Source: Nocardiopsis metallicus (lineage in GTDB: Bacteria > Actinomycetota > Actinomycetes > Streptosporangiales > Streptosporangiaceae). Taken from it: a stretch of DNA of 64,000 bases. Positions 22,890 to 30,702 of the stretch are shown here, one piece after another. Where the stretch lies: positions 992,001 through 1,056,000 of the forward strand of contig NZ_JACHDO010000001.1 of assembly GCF_014201115.1 (NCBI RefSeq), written 5' to 3'. Under the pieces are notes generated by a model. The model did not search any database. It was not told the origin of the DNA and saw nothing but the letters and a program-made list of their open reading frames with translations. The first letter of the stretch is position 1. Every line of letters starts with the position of its first letter. The position numbers and the translations under genes are program-made.

Positions 22890-23648
22890 TCAGACGGCCA
22901 GGGCGGACCCGCCACTGACGTCGATCACCTGGCCGGTCACCCAACGGGAGTCGTCCGAGGCCAGGAAGCCGACCACGTCGGCGATGTCGGCGGGCTGACC
23001 CAGCCGTCCGAACACCGAGTACCCGGCCGCCAGTGTCCGCCGCTCCTCGTCCTTGATCCACGGGTGGATGGGGGTGTCCACGGTGCCCGGGGCCACGGCG
23101 TTCACGGTGATCCCGCGCGAGCCCAGCTCCTGGGCCAGGGTGAGGGTCAGCACGTCGATCGAGCCCTTGGCCGCCGAGTAGGCGATGAGGTCGGGCATGG
23201 CCACCTTGGTGACCCCCGAGGAGAGGTTGATGATCCGGCCCCCGTCGCGCAGGCGTGACAGGCCTTCCTTGACGATGAAGAAAGGAGCCTTGGCGTTGAC
23301 CGCGAACACCTGGTCGTACAGTTCCTCGCTGACCTCGTGGATGTGCGCGTACGCGGCCACCGCGGCGTTGTTCACCAGGATGTCCACGCCCTCGCGGTCG
23401 GTGTGCTCGCCGATCCGCTCCTCGAAGGCGGACCACAGGTTCCGGGCGTCGCCCGGAACCCCCAGCTCACCCTGGATCGCGAAGGCCCGGCCGCCGGCTT
23501 CCTCGATCTCCGCGACCGTCTCCTTGGCAGGGTCCCGGTCGAACACCGCGACCAGGGCGCCGTCGCGGGCCAGCCGCAGCGCGATTCCCCGGCCGATGCC
23601 CCTCGCCCCACCGGTGACCAGTGCCGTCCTGCCGTCCAGTGTTCCCAT
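22890..23648 (-). CDS. Short-chain dehydrogenase/reductase (SDR), 252 aa
   Basis: A classical SDR of the 3-oxoacyl-ACP reductase type. It shows the NAD(P)-binding TGGARGIGRG near residue 14, NNAAVAAYA, the catalytic Ser in NLSSG and the YSAAK active-site pair. It ends near the DVSGGSALAV motif common to FabG-like proteins. Start at 23648 (MGTLDGRTALVTG) is preferred because it sits just before the Rossmann motif; an upstream ATG at 23717 would add 23 residues of atypical sequence. In the cluster it could reduce a ketone or imine of the alkaloid, or oxidise an alcohol; the substrate cannot be read from sequence. Confidence 0.9.
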   Translation of the reverse strand: MGTLDGRTALVTGGARGIGRGIALRLARDGALVAVFDRDPAKETVAEIEEAGGRAFAIQGELGVPGDARNLWSAFEERIGEHTDREGVDILVNNAAVAAYAHIHEVSEELYDQVFAVNAKAPFFIVKEGLSRLRDGGRIINLSSGVTKVAMPDLIAYSAAKGSIDVLTLTLAQELGSRGITVNAVAPGTVDTPIHPWIKDEERRTLAAGYSVFGRLGQPADIADVVGFLASDDSRWVTGQVIDVSGGSALAV

Positions 23649-23846
23649 GCGAAATCCCGTCCTCTCGCCGCCCCGGCATGTCGTGCCGGGTTGTTCGTGA
23701 CAGTGCCTCGGTGACACTAGTCCGGCGCGGGAAGGCCGTTCTCACCGTTCGGTCATCGGGTAGGCATCCGGTCGTTCGTGCCGGTGGGGCGGGGCCCGGT
23801 GCGTGTGCGCGGGACTGCGCAGGACCCGGTAGGGGACCCGTCGCGG

Positions 23847-24677
23847 TCAGTGCCAGGCCATGGCGGCCTGCCGGGCATAGGACTCGAAGTCCCGGGGCGC
23901 GCGCCCCAGGACGCTTTCGACCCCGTCGGTGACCTCGGTGTTGATGCCTGCGCCGAGCAGTTCGAACATGGTGATCAGCGCCAGCGCGTCCTCGTGGGGC
24001 ACACCCTGGTCGAGTAGCTCCTCCAGGTAACGGCCGCGGGAGAGGGGCTGGAAGGCGATCTCCCGTTCCAGCGCCGCGGACATCGTGCTCACCGCCTCGC
24101 CGAAGCTGATCGCCTCGGGCCCGGACAGTTCCAGGGTCTGCCCCTCGAACCCGCCCCGCAGGAGCAGTTCCACCGCGACGTCGGCCACGTCCTGGGCGTC
24201 GATGAACGGTTCGTGGGTGGAGTCGATGGGCAGTCCCAGCCTTCCCTGCGCGAGGGCGTCGCGGAACAGACCCTCACCGAAGTTCTGGTCGAAGTTGTTC
24301 GGCCGCAGGAGCGTCCAGGACACGCCGCTCTCCCGGACCGCCTCCTCCGCGGCGACCATGTCCGCTCCGAAGGACACCCCGGGTGTGGCGAAGTGCTGGG
24401 CGCCCCGGCCCGAGAGGCCCACGATGCGCTCCACCCCCTCCGCCACGGCCAGTTGGACGAAGTCGCGCACGGGACGGGGGTCCTCCGGCGCTACCAGGTA
24501 GAGAGCCCGGGTGTCGGTGGCGGCCCCCTTCCAGGTGCTCTCGTCCGTCCAGTCGAACCGTGTCGAGCTCGAACGCGAGGCCGTGCGGTGGGGCACTCCC
24601 TCCGCGCGCAGCCGCTCCGCCACGCGGCGGCCGGTCGTGCCCGTGGCACCCAGGACCGTGATCACTCTTTCAGCCAT
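23847..24677 (-). CDS. NmrA-like NAD(P)-binding oxidoreductase (276 aa)
   Basis: An atypical SDR of the NmrA group. The N-terminus carries GATGTTGRRVAERL, an NAD(P)-binding loop, and the family segment LLRPNNFDQNF. No canonical YxxxK pair is obvious, as usual in this group. It lies between the exporter gene (28 bases upstream) and the SDR, inside the leftward operon. A second, diverged NmrA-like protein is encoded at 26397-27254. Pathway-bound members may act as reductases of imines or enones; a role as redox sensor is also possible. Function is inference from context. Confidence 0.82.
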   Translation of the reverse strand: MAERVITVLGATGTTGRRVAERLRAEGVPHRTASRSSSTRFDWTDESTWKGAATDTRALYLVAPEDPRPVRDFVQLAVAEGVERIVGLSGRGAQHFATPGVSFGADMVAAEEAVRESGVSWTLLRPNNFDQNFGEGLFRDALAQGRLGLPIDSTHEPFIDAQDVADVAVELLLRGGFEGQTLELSGPEAISFGEAVSTMSAALEREIAFQPLSRGRYLEELLDQGVPHEDALALITMFELLGAGINTEVTDGVESVLGRAPRDFESYARQAAMAWH

Positions 24678-24704
24678 TTTCCGTATCCACCCATCGGTTG
24701 AGGG

Positions 24705-26330
24705 TCAGTTTTCCGAACCGGTGTGTTCTTCGACGCCGTTCTTCGAAGGAGCTGTGTCCCGCACGGGCGTTGTGTCCTGCGAAGGCTCCGGCACCTGGCC
24801 GGAGGACACGCTCCGCAGCACCGCGAACGACAGGACGCCCAGCACGGCCGTGATGACGGCGCCCACCCAGGCCGCGCCCGCCACGCCGTCGGTGAAGCCG
24901 AGGCGCGCCGCTTCCAGGAGCGCCTCACCGACCTCCGGGGAGAGCCGCTCCGCCTCCGCCGTGGCGGCCGGGATCGAGACGGAAGCCGACTCCAACGCCT
25001 CGGCCGGTACGTCCGAGGGAGCCTCCCGGGCCAGTCCTGCCCGGTACAACACGGCTCCCAGGCTGCCCAGCAGCGCGATCCCCGCCGCGAAGCCGATCTC
25101 CATGCTGGTCTCCGACAACGAGGAGGCGGCCCCGGCCTTCTCCGCCGGCGCGGACCCCACCACCAGGTCGGTGGCGAGCACCGTCAGCGGTCCGGTTCCG
25201 ACGTAGAAGAGCGTGAACCCCGCCATCGCCGCGAGCAGGCCGACGTGCGGCGCCTGGGCCAGCAGGACACAGCCCACCGCGGACAGCACCATGGCGGTTC
25301 CCAGGACGTTCGCGGGCCCGAACCGGCGGGCCAGGGCCGGTGCGGTCAGGGAGGAGACCACGGTTCCCAGGGCCGAGGGGAGCAGCCATAGCCCGGCCTG
25401 GAAGGGCGAAAGTCCCTGTACGGACTGCAGGTACTGGGAGACCAGCAGGTACAGGCCGCCCAGCGTGGCCAGCCCCAGCAGCAGTACGGTCAGCGCCACT
25501 CCGAAGGCGCGGTCGGCGAACAGCCGCAGGTCGAGCAGGGGATCGGCCAGCCGCCGCTGCCTGCGCACGAACACCACGCCCAGCAGCAGACCGCCCGCGA
25601 GCGCGGCCAGGTACTCCGCGCTCAGGCCGTAGGCGGCCAGTTCCTTGATCCCGTAGACGAACAGCAGGATCGCGGCCAGTGACAGCAGCACGCTGGTCAT
25701 GTCGAGGCGACCGGCGCCGGGGGCCCGGTACTCGGGCAGCAGGAACGGCGCGGTGACCAGCAGCAGCACCATCACCGGCACCCCCATCAGGAACACCGAA
25801 CCCCACCAGAAGTACTCCAGCAGCAGACCCCCCACGAGCGGACCGGAGGCGGCCCCCACCGAGAAGCAGGTCGCCCAGACCCCGATGGCCGTGCCCCGCT
25901 GGCCGGGGTCGCGGAACATGTTGCTGATCAGTGCCAGCGTGGAGGGCATCAGGGTCGCCCCGGCGATCCCCAGGGCCGCCCGGGCCGCGATGAGCATCGC
26001 GGGGCTGGTCGCGTAGGCCGCGACCAGGGAGGCCGCGGCGAACCCGGCGGCACCGATCATCAGCAACCGCCTGCGGCCGATCCGGTCACCCAGGGAACCC
26101 ATGGTGACCAGGAACGCCGCGATCATGAAGCCGTAGGCGTCGATGATCCACAGCATCTGGGTACTGCTCGGCTCCAGGTCGGCGCTCAGGTGTGGGACCG
26201 CCAGGTTGAGCACGGTGATGTCCAGCGTCAGGAGCGTGGTGGGCAGCGCCAGGACTGCCAGCCCGATCCACTCCCGCGCCCCGGCCCGCGGGGGCCGGGT
26301 GTCGCGCGCCGGGACGGCGGACGGTTCCAT
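24705..26330 (-). CDS. DHA2-family (14-helix) MFS drug exporter, 541 aa
   Basis: Proton-driven exporter of the EmrB/QacA type, with about 14 hydrophobic segments. Characteristic motifs are LDITVLNLAVPHL in helix 1, the loop GSLGDRIGRRRLL after helix 2, and the motif C region GPLVGGLLL. I chose the ATG at 26330 because AGGAAGGACACC lies directly before it; the upstream ATG at 26345 would place that ribosome site inside the coding sequence. It probably exports the alkaloid and gives self-resistance. It follows the NmrA-like gene at 26397 by 66 bases in the same operon. Confidence 0.92.
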   Translation of the reverse strand: MEPSAVPARDTRPPRAGAREWIGLAVLALPTTLLTLDITVLNLAVPHLSADLEPSSTQMLWIIDAYGFMIAAFLVTMGSLGDRIGRRRLLMIGAAGFAAASLVAAYATSPAMLIAARAALGIAGATLMPSTLALISNMFRDPGQRGTAIGVWATCFSVGAASGPLVGGLLLEYFWWGSVFLMGVPVMVLLLVTAPFLLPEYRAPGAGRLDMTSVLLSLAAILLFVYGIKELAAYGLSAEYLAALAGGLLLGVVFVRRQRRLADPLLDLRLFADRAFGVALTVLLLGLATLGGLYLLVSQYLQSVQGLSPFQAGLWLLPSALGTVVSSLTAPALARRFGPANVLGTAMVLSAVGCVLLAQAPHVGLLAAMAGFTLFYVGTGPLTVLATDLVVGSAPAEKAGAASSLSETSMEIGFAAGIALLGSLGAVLYRAGLAREAPSDVPAEALESASVSIPAATAEAERLSPEVGEALLEAARLGFTDGVAGAAWVGAVITAVLGVLSFAVLRSVSSGQVPEPSQDTTPVRDTAPSKNGVEEHTGSEN

Positions 26331-26396
26331 GGTGTCCTTCCTCATCGGTACACGGCGGTCCGGGGCGTTCCCGGGCCGCCGCCTTGGTCAGCGGTG

Positions 26397-27254
26397 TCAG
26401 CGGTTCCAGGCCCCGGAGGCCTCGGCGTCCTCGACGAACGCGGAGAACGGGCGCGGAGGCCTGCCCAGCGCGAGCCGGACGCCGTCGGACACGTGCGAGT
26501 CCAGCCCCAGCCGGATGGGGGAGAGCACGGCCTCGTAACCCCGGGCGTCTTCCTCGGACATCCCCTGGGTGACCTTCTCCGCGACGAACTCCTCGGGTGT
26601 CAGCCGCACGTGGCGCACGCTCCGGCCGGTTCCGGCGGAGATCGCCTCGGCCACCTCGTCCAGGGTCAGGGCGCGCGGACCGGTCAGCTCGTAGACCTGA
26701 CCGGAGTGGCCCGACCCGGTGAGGGCCTCGGCGGCCACGGCACTGATGTCCTCGGCGTCCACGAAGGCCACCGGCACGTCGCCGTCGGCCAGCCGGAGCT
26801 CCCCCGCGACGACGTCCTCGCGCAGAAAGCCCACGCTGAGGTTCTGGGCGAACCAGCCCGGCCGCAGGATGGTCCACTCCGCGCCGCTGGTGCGCACCGC
26901 CTCCTCACCGGCCAGGTGGTGGGCGACCGCCTCGTTCCCCTCGCCCCCGTAGCCGGGCACGTCCACGCCGCGCCCCGAGAGCAGGACGATCCGGCGCACG
27001 CCGAGGTCGACGGCGGCGCGCACGAAGTCGGCAGTGAGCGGTTCGGGGTCGTAGGGGAGCAGGTAGAGGGCGTCGACCCCCTTCAGGGTCGGCTCCCAGG
27101 TGCTGCGGTCGAGCCAGTCGAAGCGGTGCTCGGAGGTGCGGGAGGCGGCGCGCACGTCGTGGCCGCCCTGACGGAGCAGTTCGGTCAACCGGCGGCCGGT
27201 CGTGCCGGAGCTTCCCGTGACCAGCACGGTACCGAGAGTCGTGTTCTGAGTCAT
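26397..27254 (-). CDS. NmrA-like NAD(P)-binding oxidoreductase, second copy (285 aa)
   Basis: N-terminal GTVLVTGSSGTTGRRLTELL is the nucleotide-binding motif, and ILRPGWFAQNLSVGFLRED is the NmrA-family segment that follows the short VLLSGRG strand. It is clearly related to the protein at 23847-24677 but diverged, so the two probably have different substrates. It is the first gene of the leftward operon and is divergent from the AraC-type regulator, with an 81-base gap. AraC regulators often control a divergent neighbour, so this operon is a likely target. The exact reaction is unknown. Confidence 0.82.
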   Translation of the reverse strand: MTQNTTLGTVLVTGSSGTTGRRLTELLRQGGHDVRAASRTSEHRFDWLDRSTWEPTLKGVDALYLLPYDPEPLTADFVRAAVDLGVRRIVLLSGRGVDVPGYGGEGNEAVAHHLAGEEAVRTSGAEWTILRPGWFAQNLSVGFLREDVVAGELRLADGDVPVAFVDAEDISAVAAEALTGSGHSGQVYELTGPRALTLDEVAEAISAGTGRSVRHVRLTPEEFVAEKVTQGMSEEDARGYEAVLSPIRLGLDSHVSDGVRLALGRPPRPFSAFVEDAEASGAWNR

Positions 27255-27278
27255 GACACAGAGTCAACACCCGGGTTA

Positions 27279-27305
27279 TGAGACTCTCCATGGTTGGGAG
27301 GCTCA
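27279..27305. promoter_or_regulatory. Imperfect inverted repeat between nmrA-like and araC-like genes
   Basis: TGAGACTCTCC (27279-27289) and GGGAGGCTCA (27296-27305) form an imperfect palindrome around ATGGTT in the short divergent promoter. It is a candidate operator for the adjacent AraC-type protein; this is inference from position. Confidence 0.35.
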
Positions 27306-27335
27306 CTCCGATGTTCCATCGTCTACATTGAAGTT

Positions 27336-28406
27336 ATGGACGCTCTAGCGGATCTCCTCGACGGGGTCAGGGCCCGCGGTTCCCTGTTCAGCCAGACCCT
27401 GTTGAGCCCACCCTGGTCCCTGCTCTTCTCCCACCCCACGGCCCTGACGGTGGTCACCATGGTCCGGGGGAGCGGCTGGCTGCTCCCGGAGGGCGGCGAA
27501 CCGCTGCGGCTGGACAGCGGTGACATCGCCATCGTGCAGGGCCCCGGTCCGCACACCGTGGCCGACCAGCCCGACACCGTGCCGCAGTACGTGATCAGCG
27601 AGGCGGACGTGTGCACCACCCCCGACGGCACACCGGTCCGCGCCGAACTCGCCCTGGGGCTGCGGGTGTGCGGAGTCAGCCCGGACGGCCCCGACCTGCT
27701 GCTCAGCGGCTCCTACGACGTGGCGGGCGAGGTCAGCCGGCGCCTGCTCTCGGTCCTGCCCCGCGCGTTCGTCGTTCCGGCCACCGAGTACCGGTGCGCT
27801 GCGATGGGCCTGGTGGTGGAGGAGACCCTCAAGGAACGGCCCGGCCAGCAGGTCGTGCTCGACCGCCTCCTGGACCTGGTGCTGATCTCCACCCTGCGGC
27901 ACTGGTTCGACCGCCCCGAGACCCGGGCACCCAGCTGGTATCCCGCGATGGCCGACCCGGTCGTCGGCAGTGCGCTGCGCCTGATGCACGAGCGGCCCGC
28001 GCAGCCGTGGACAGTTGCCTCCCTGGCCGAACGCTGCGGTGTCTCGCGCGCCTCCCTGGCCCGGCGCTTCAACACGCTCGTCGGTGAACCGCCGATGTCC
28101 TACCTGACCGAGTGGCGCATCACCCGTGCCGCCGAGTACCTGCGCGAGGGTGAGACCACCGTGGAGAGCATCGCCCACCGGGTGGGCTACTCCAGCGCCT
28201 TCGCGCTGAGCGTCGCCTTCAAACGCATGCGCGGGACGACCCCCACCGACTACCGCAGGGCCTTGTGGGAGAGGGCCCCGCGTGCGGCGGGGACGTCCCG
28301 CGTCCCGCGCACGCCCGAACTCACCCGCGGACGCGTCCCAGGATCTCCTCGCTCACCGTTCCGGGAGCCTGTTGAGGCTGCCAGTGCGAGGTCTTCTCCA
28401 GAGTGA
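27336..28406 (+). CDS. AraC-family regulator with N-terminal cupin (356 aa)
   Basis: The N-terminal half resembles the cupin-type sensing domain found in many AraC regulators (WLLPEGGEPLRLDSGDIAIVQGPGPH region). The C-terminal half has two helix-turn-helix units: VASLAERCGVSRASLARRFN and ESIAHRVGYSSAFALSVAFKR. The ATG at 27336 starts MDALADLLDGVRARG, the usual opening of this group; a start 14 codons upstream is less typical. The last 86 bases overlap the end of the convergent epoxide hydrolase gene, giving a low-complexity tail after the DNA-binding domain. Likely target is the divergent nmrA-exporter operon. Such regulators are often linked to oxidoreductase genes and redox-active small molecules. 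Confidence 0.88.
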   Translation: MDALADLLDGVRARGSLFSQTLLSPPWSLLFSHPTALTVVTMVRGSGWLLPEGGEPLRLDSGDIAIVQGPGPHTVADQPDTVPQYVISEADVCTTPDGTPVRAELALGLRVCGVSPDGPDLLLSGSYDVAGEVSRRLLSVLPRAFVVPATEYRCAAMGLVVEETLKERPGQQVVLDRLLDLVLISTLRHWFDRPETRAPSWYPAMADPVVGSALRLMHERPAQPWTVASLAERCGVSRASLARRFNTLVGEPPMSYLTEWRITRAAEYLREGETTVESIAHRVGYSSAFALSVAFKRMRGTTPTDYRRALWERAPRAAGTSRVPRTPELTRGRVPGSPRSPFREPVEAASARSSPE

Positions 28407-29166
28407 CCAGCCGGTAGGGGCCGGTCACGTACTCCGCGGTCCGTTCGGCCGCCGTGGTGCTCACCGCCGGGTCGGTCCGGCTCCACACCAGTGTGCTGGG
28501 AACCGCGACCGGCCCCAGGTCGAACCGTTCTCCGAGGAGGTTGTTGGCCCGGTACCAGTTCAGTGCGGCGTCGAGCACACCGGGCCGCGAGTGCCAGGTG
28601 ACGTAGCGGGAGATCTGCTCCTCGGTGAGCACGTCGCCCGCCTGCCGGAACCAGGCCTGCAGTTGGGCGCCGTCGTCGGCCAGGAACACGTCCGCGGTGT
28701 CCTTCGCCATGAGGAACTCGACGTACTTCGACCCGGCGCGCTGTTCGGGGTCGTCCCGGTAGGCGTCCTGGTAGGCATCCAGGTGGGGGATGGCCACCGC
28801 GGTCAGGCTGCGTACCCGGTCGGGGTGGCGGGCCGCCAGGTACCAGGCGACCGCGGCCCCCCAGTCGTGCCCCACCACGTGCGCGGAGTCCGCGCCCAGG
28901 GCGTCGAGCACCTCCAGCGCGTCCGCGGCCAGCAGCGGCAGAGCGTAGGCGGAGACGTCCCGGGGCCGGGCCCCGTCGCCGTAGCCGCGCTGGTCGAAGG
29001 TGACGGTGCGGACCCCGGCGCGGACCAGCTCGGGGACCACGTCGTCCCAGGACCGGTGGTGGTGCGGGAACCCGTGCAGCAGCAGGACGGTCGGGCCGTT
29101 CTCGGGGCCCTCGACGTAGGTGTCGAAGCTGAGCCCGCCGCTCGCGCCGACGCGGAGGCGGGTCAT
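28321..29166 (-). CDS. Epoxide hydrolase-type alpha/beta hydrolase (281 aa)
   Basis: The nucleophile elbow reads GHDWGAA, with Asp101 where esterases have Ser. An Asp nucleophile with oxyanion motif HGFP (31-34) and catalytic His261 (TSHW) marks the epoxide hydrolase group (dehalogenases share the Asp). The start overlaps the stop of the flavin monooxygenase gene by four bases (ATGA), so the two are translationally coupled. A natural reading is that the monooxygenase makes an epoxide from an alkene of the polyketide and this enzyme opens it, with water or with the amine as internal nucleophile. Coelimycin-type clusters also carry an epoxide hydrolase. Confidence 0.9.
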   Translation of the reverse strand: MTRLRVGASGGLSFDTYVEGPENGPTVLLLHGFPHHHRSWDDVVPELVRAGVRTVTFDQRGYGDGARPRDVSAYALPLLAADALEVLDALGADSAHVVGHDWGAAVAWYLAARHPDRVRSLTAVAIPHLDAYQDAYRDDPEQRAGSKYVEFLMAKDTADVFLADDGAQLQAWFRQAGDVLTEEQISRYVTWHSRPGVLDAALNWYRANNLLGERFDLGPVAVPSTLVWSRTDPAVSTTAAERTAEYVTGPYRLVTLEKTSHWQPQQAPGTVSEEILGRVRG

Positions 29167-30530
29167 CGTCGCGCTCCTTCGACCTCGGCGGTCTCGGTGC
29201 CCTTGGCCCCGGCGGCCTCCACCCGGTCCAACAGCTCCAGGAACTCCGGGTCGCCCAGGGCCGAGGGCGGGTCGACCAGCCCGATCACCCGCGCGTAGCG
29301 GGCGGCCACCTCACCGCTGAGCGCGGCCGCGTGCTGGACCCGGGTGACGTGTTCGTGGGCCCGCAGCACGGCCTCGTCGCGCACCCCCTCCACTTCGGGG
29401 AAGCTGAGGTCGGCGCCGACCGCCATCTGCCAGACTCCGTCGACGGCCTCCTCCGCCAGGCTCTTGAAGTAGGAGGTTGGCGCCGGGCGCACTTCCTGGG
29501 CCAGGTGGCGGCGCAGGACCAGCGAGCTCATCGCGGCGACCGTCATGCCCTGGGCGTAGCTGGGGTTGAAGCTGCACACCGCGTCCCCGATGACCAGCAG
29601 ACCCTCGGGGAAGTCGGTCAGCCGCTCATAGTGGCGGCGCAGGTTGGTGGGGAAACGGTACTGGACCGGGTCGGTGATCGGCTCGGAGCGTTCGAGCACC
29701 CGCTGGATGTCCGGTGCCGCCAGGGAGCCGATGAACTCCATGAACCCGTCGGGGGTGGTGGCGGCGTGGTCGCCCAGGATGCCGTACGCCGTCACGATCG
29801 TGCGGCCGCCGTCCACCTTCTGGCAGATCGTGCCCCGGGGGATGCCCGCGGAGGCCACCGTGTTGATCGAGATGTCCCCCTCGAAGGCCTCGTGGGAGGT
29901 GCGGTAGAAGCGCGTGGTGTACCCGAGGCCGATCTTGTGCTTCTCCTCCTCGGGGCGGCCGAAGCCCAGCTCCGCCAGCCACAGCGGGGTGCGCGACCCC
30001 CGGCCGGTGGCGTCCACCACCAGGTCGGCGGGGACCTCCTCCTCGACGCCCCCGCGCTCGACCACGACCCCGGTGACGGTACGCCCGTCGGGGGCGGTGA
30101 CCAGGCGTAGGAGGTCGGTGCTCGGGGACAGTTCGACCTCGGGCACCTCCAGGAGCCGCTCCCGGATGTGGCGTTCGAGGAAGGGCCGGGTGCAGGTGAT
30201 GACGGTCAACCCGGAGTCGGCCCGGCGCAGGTGGCGGCCGTTGATGATCCAGCGCACGTCCCGTGCCACGTCGCCGTGCTGGGCGCCGTCGGCGATCAGC
30301 TCCTCAGTGATCCCCGGGAAGTGCTCCTCCATGATCTGCTGGCCCCGGGCCAGCAGGCCGTGCAGGTGCCCGGCCTGGGGCAGTCCGCGCCGAGCCGAGA
30401 CCGGGACCGACAGCTCGTCCCGGTCGATCAGGGTCACCTTCGCGTGGCTTTCCGCAACCACCCGGGCGGCGAACAGCCCGGCCACTCCGGCTCCCAGGAC
30501 AACGGCGTGTCCGCGTTTCTCATTGCTCAT
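29163..30530 (-). CDS. FAD-dependent monooxygenase/epoxidase-like protein (455 aa)
   Basis: Rossmann-type FAD binding at the N-terminus (VVLGAGVAGLFAARVV, about 10-25), an inner DATGRGSRTPLWL motif, and the C-terminal FAD ribityl motif GDAVCSFNPSYAQGMTVAA. This last motif is frequent in epoxidase and hydroxylase-like FAD proteins of natural product clusters. No membrane anchor is evident. The ATG at 30530 has GAAGAGGA upstream. It is the first gene of a two-gene unit with the epoxide hydrolase and is divergent from the aminotransferase, sharing a 172-base promoter region with SARP-like repeats. Substrate is probably the propenyl side chain or the ring; this is inference. Confidence 0.87.
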   Translation of the reverse strand: MSNEKRGHAVVLGAGVAGLFAARVVAESHAKVTLIDRDELSVPVSARRGLPQAGHLHGLLARGQQIMEEHFPGITEELIADGAQHGDVARDVRWIINGRHLRRADSGLTVITCTRPFLERHIRERLLEVPEVELSPSTDLLRLVTAPDGRTVTGVVVERGGVEEEVPADLVVDATGRGSRTPLWLAELGFGRPEEEKHKIGLGYTTRFYRTSHEAFEGDISINTVASAGIPRGTICQKVDGGRTIVTAYGILGDHAATTPDGFMEFIGSLAAPDIQRVLERSEPITDPVQYRFPTNLRRHYERLTDFPEGLLVIGDAVCSFNPSYAQGMTVAAMSSLVLRRHLAQEVRPAPTSYFKSLAEEAVDGVWQMAVGADLSFPEVEGVRDEAVLRAHEHVTRVQHAAALSGEVAARYARVIGLVDPPSALGDPEFLELLDRVEAAGAKGTETAEVEGARR

Positions 30531-30621
30531 TGGAAATCCTCTTCCCTGTGGCGGGTGATCAAGCTATCCGGGGAAGTTCAACCGTCCGGTCATTTTCTTT
30601 CGAGCAGTCAGTTGAGGAGCG

Positions 30622-30666
30622 CTGTTACACCGCAATTACCAGGTTAGGATCGCGTTTTCGTACGCT
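30622..30666 (+). promoter_or_regulatory. Candidate SARP heptad repeats and -10 box before the aminotransferase
   Basis: CTGTTAC (30622-30628) and CAATTAC (30633-30639) sit at an 11-bp period, with a weaker third unit TTAGGAT (30644-30650). A -10-like TACGCT follows at 30661-30666, ten bases after the last unit, and the GTG start is at 30703. The heptads resemble the CGATTAC units upstream of the PKS operon in sequence, spacing and orientation. SARPs bind such repeats close to the -10 box. Confidence 0.48.
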
Positions 30667-30702
30667 CCGACCAGCGTTGTGGGATACCGAAAGGAATCAG
30701 AA

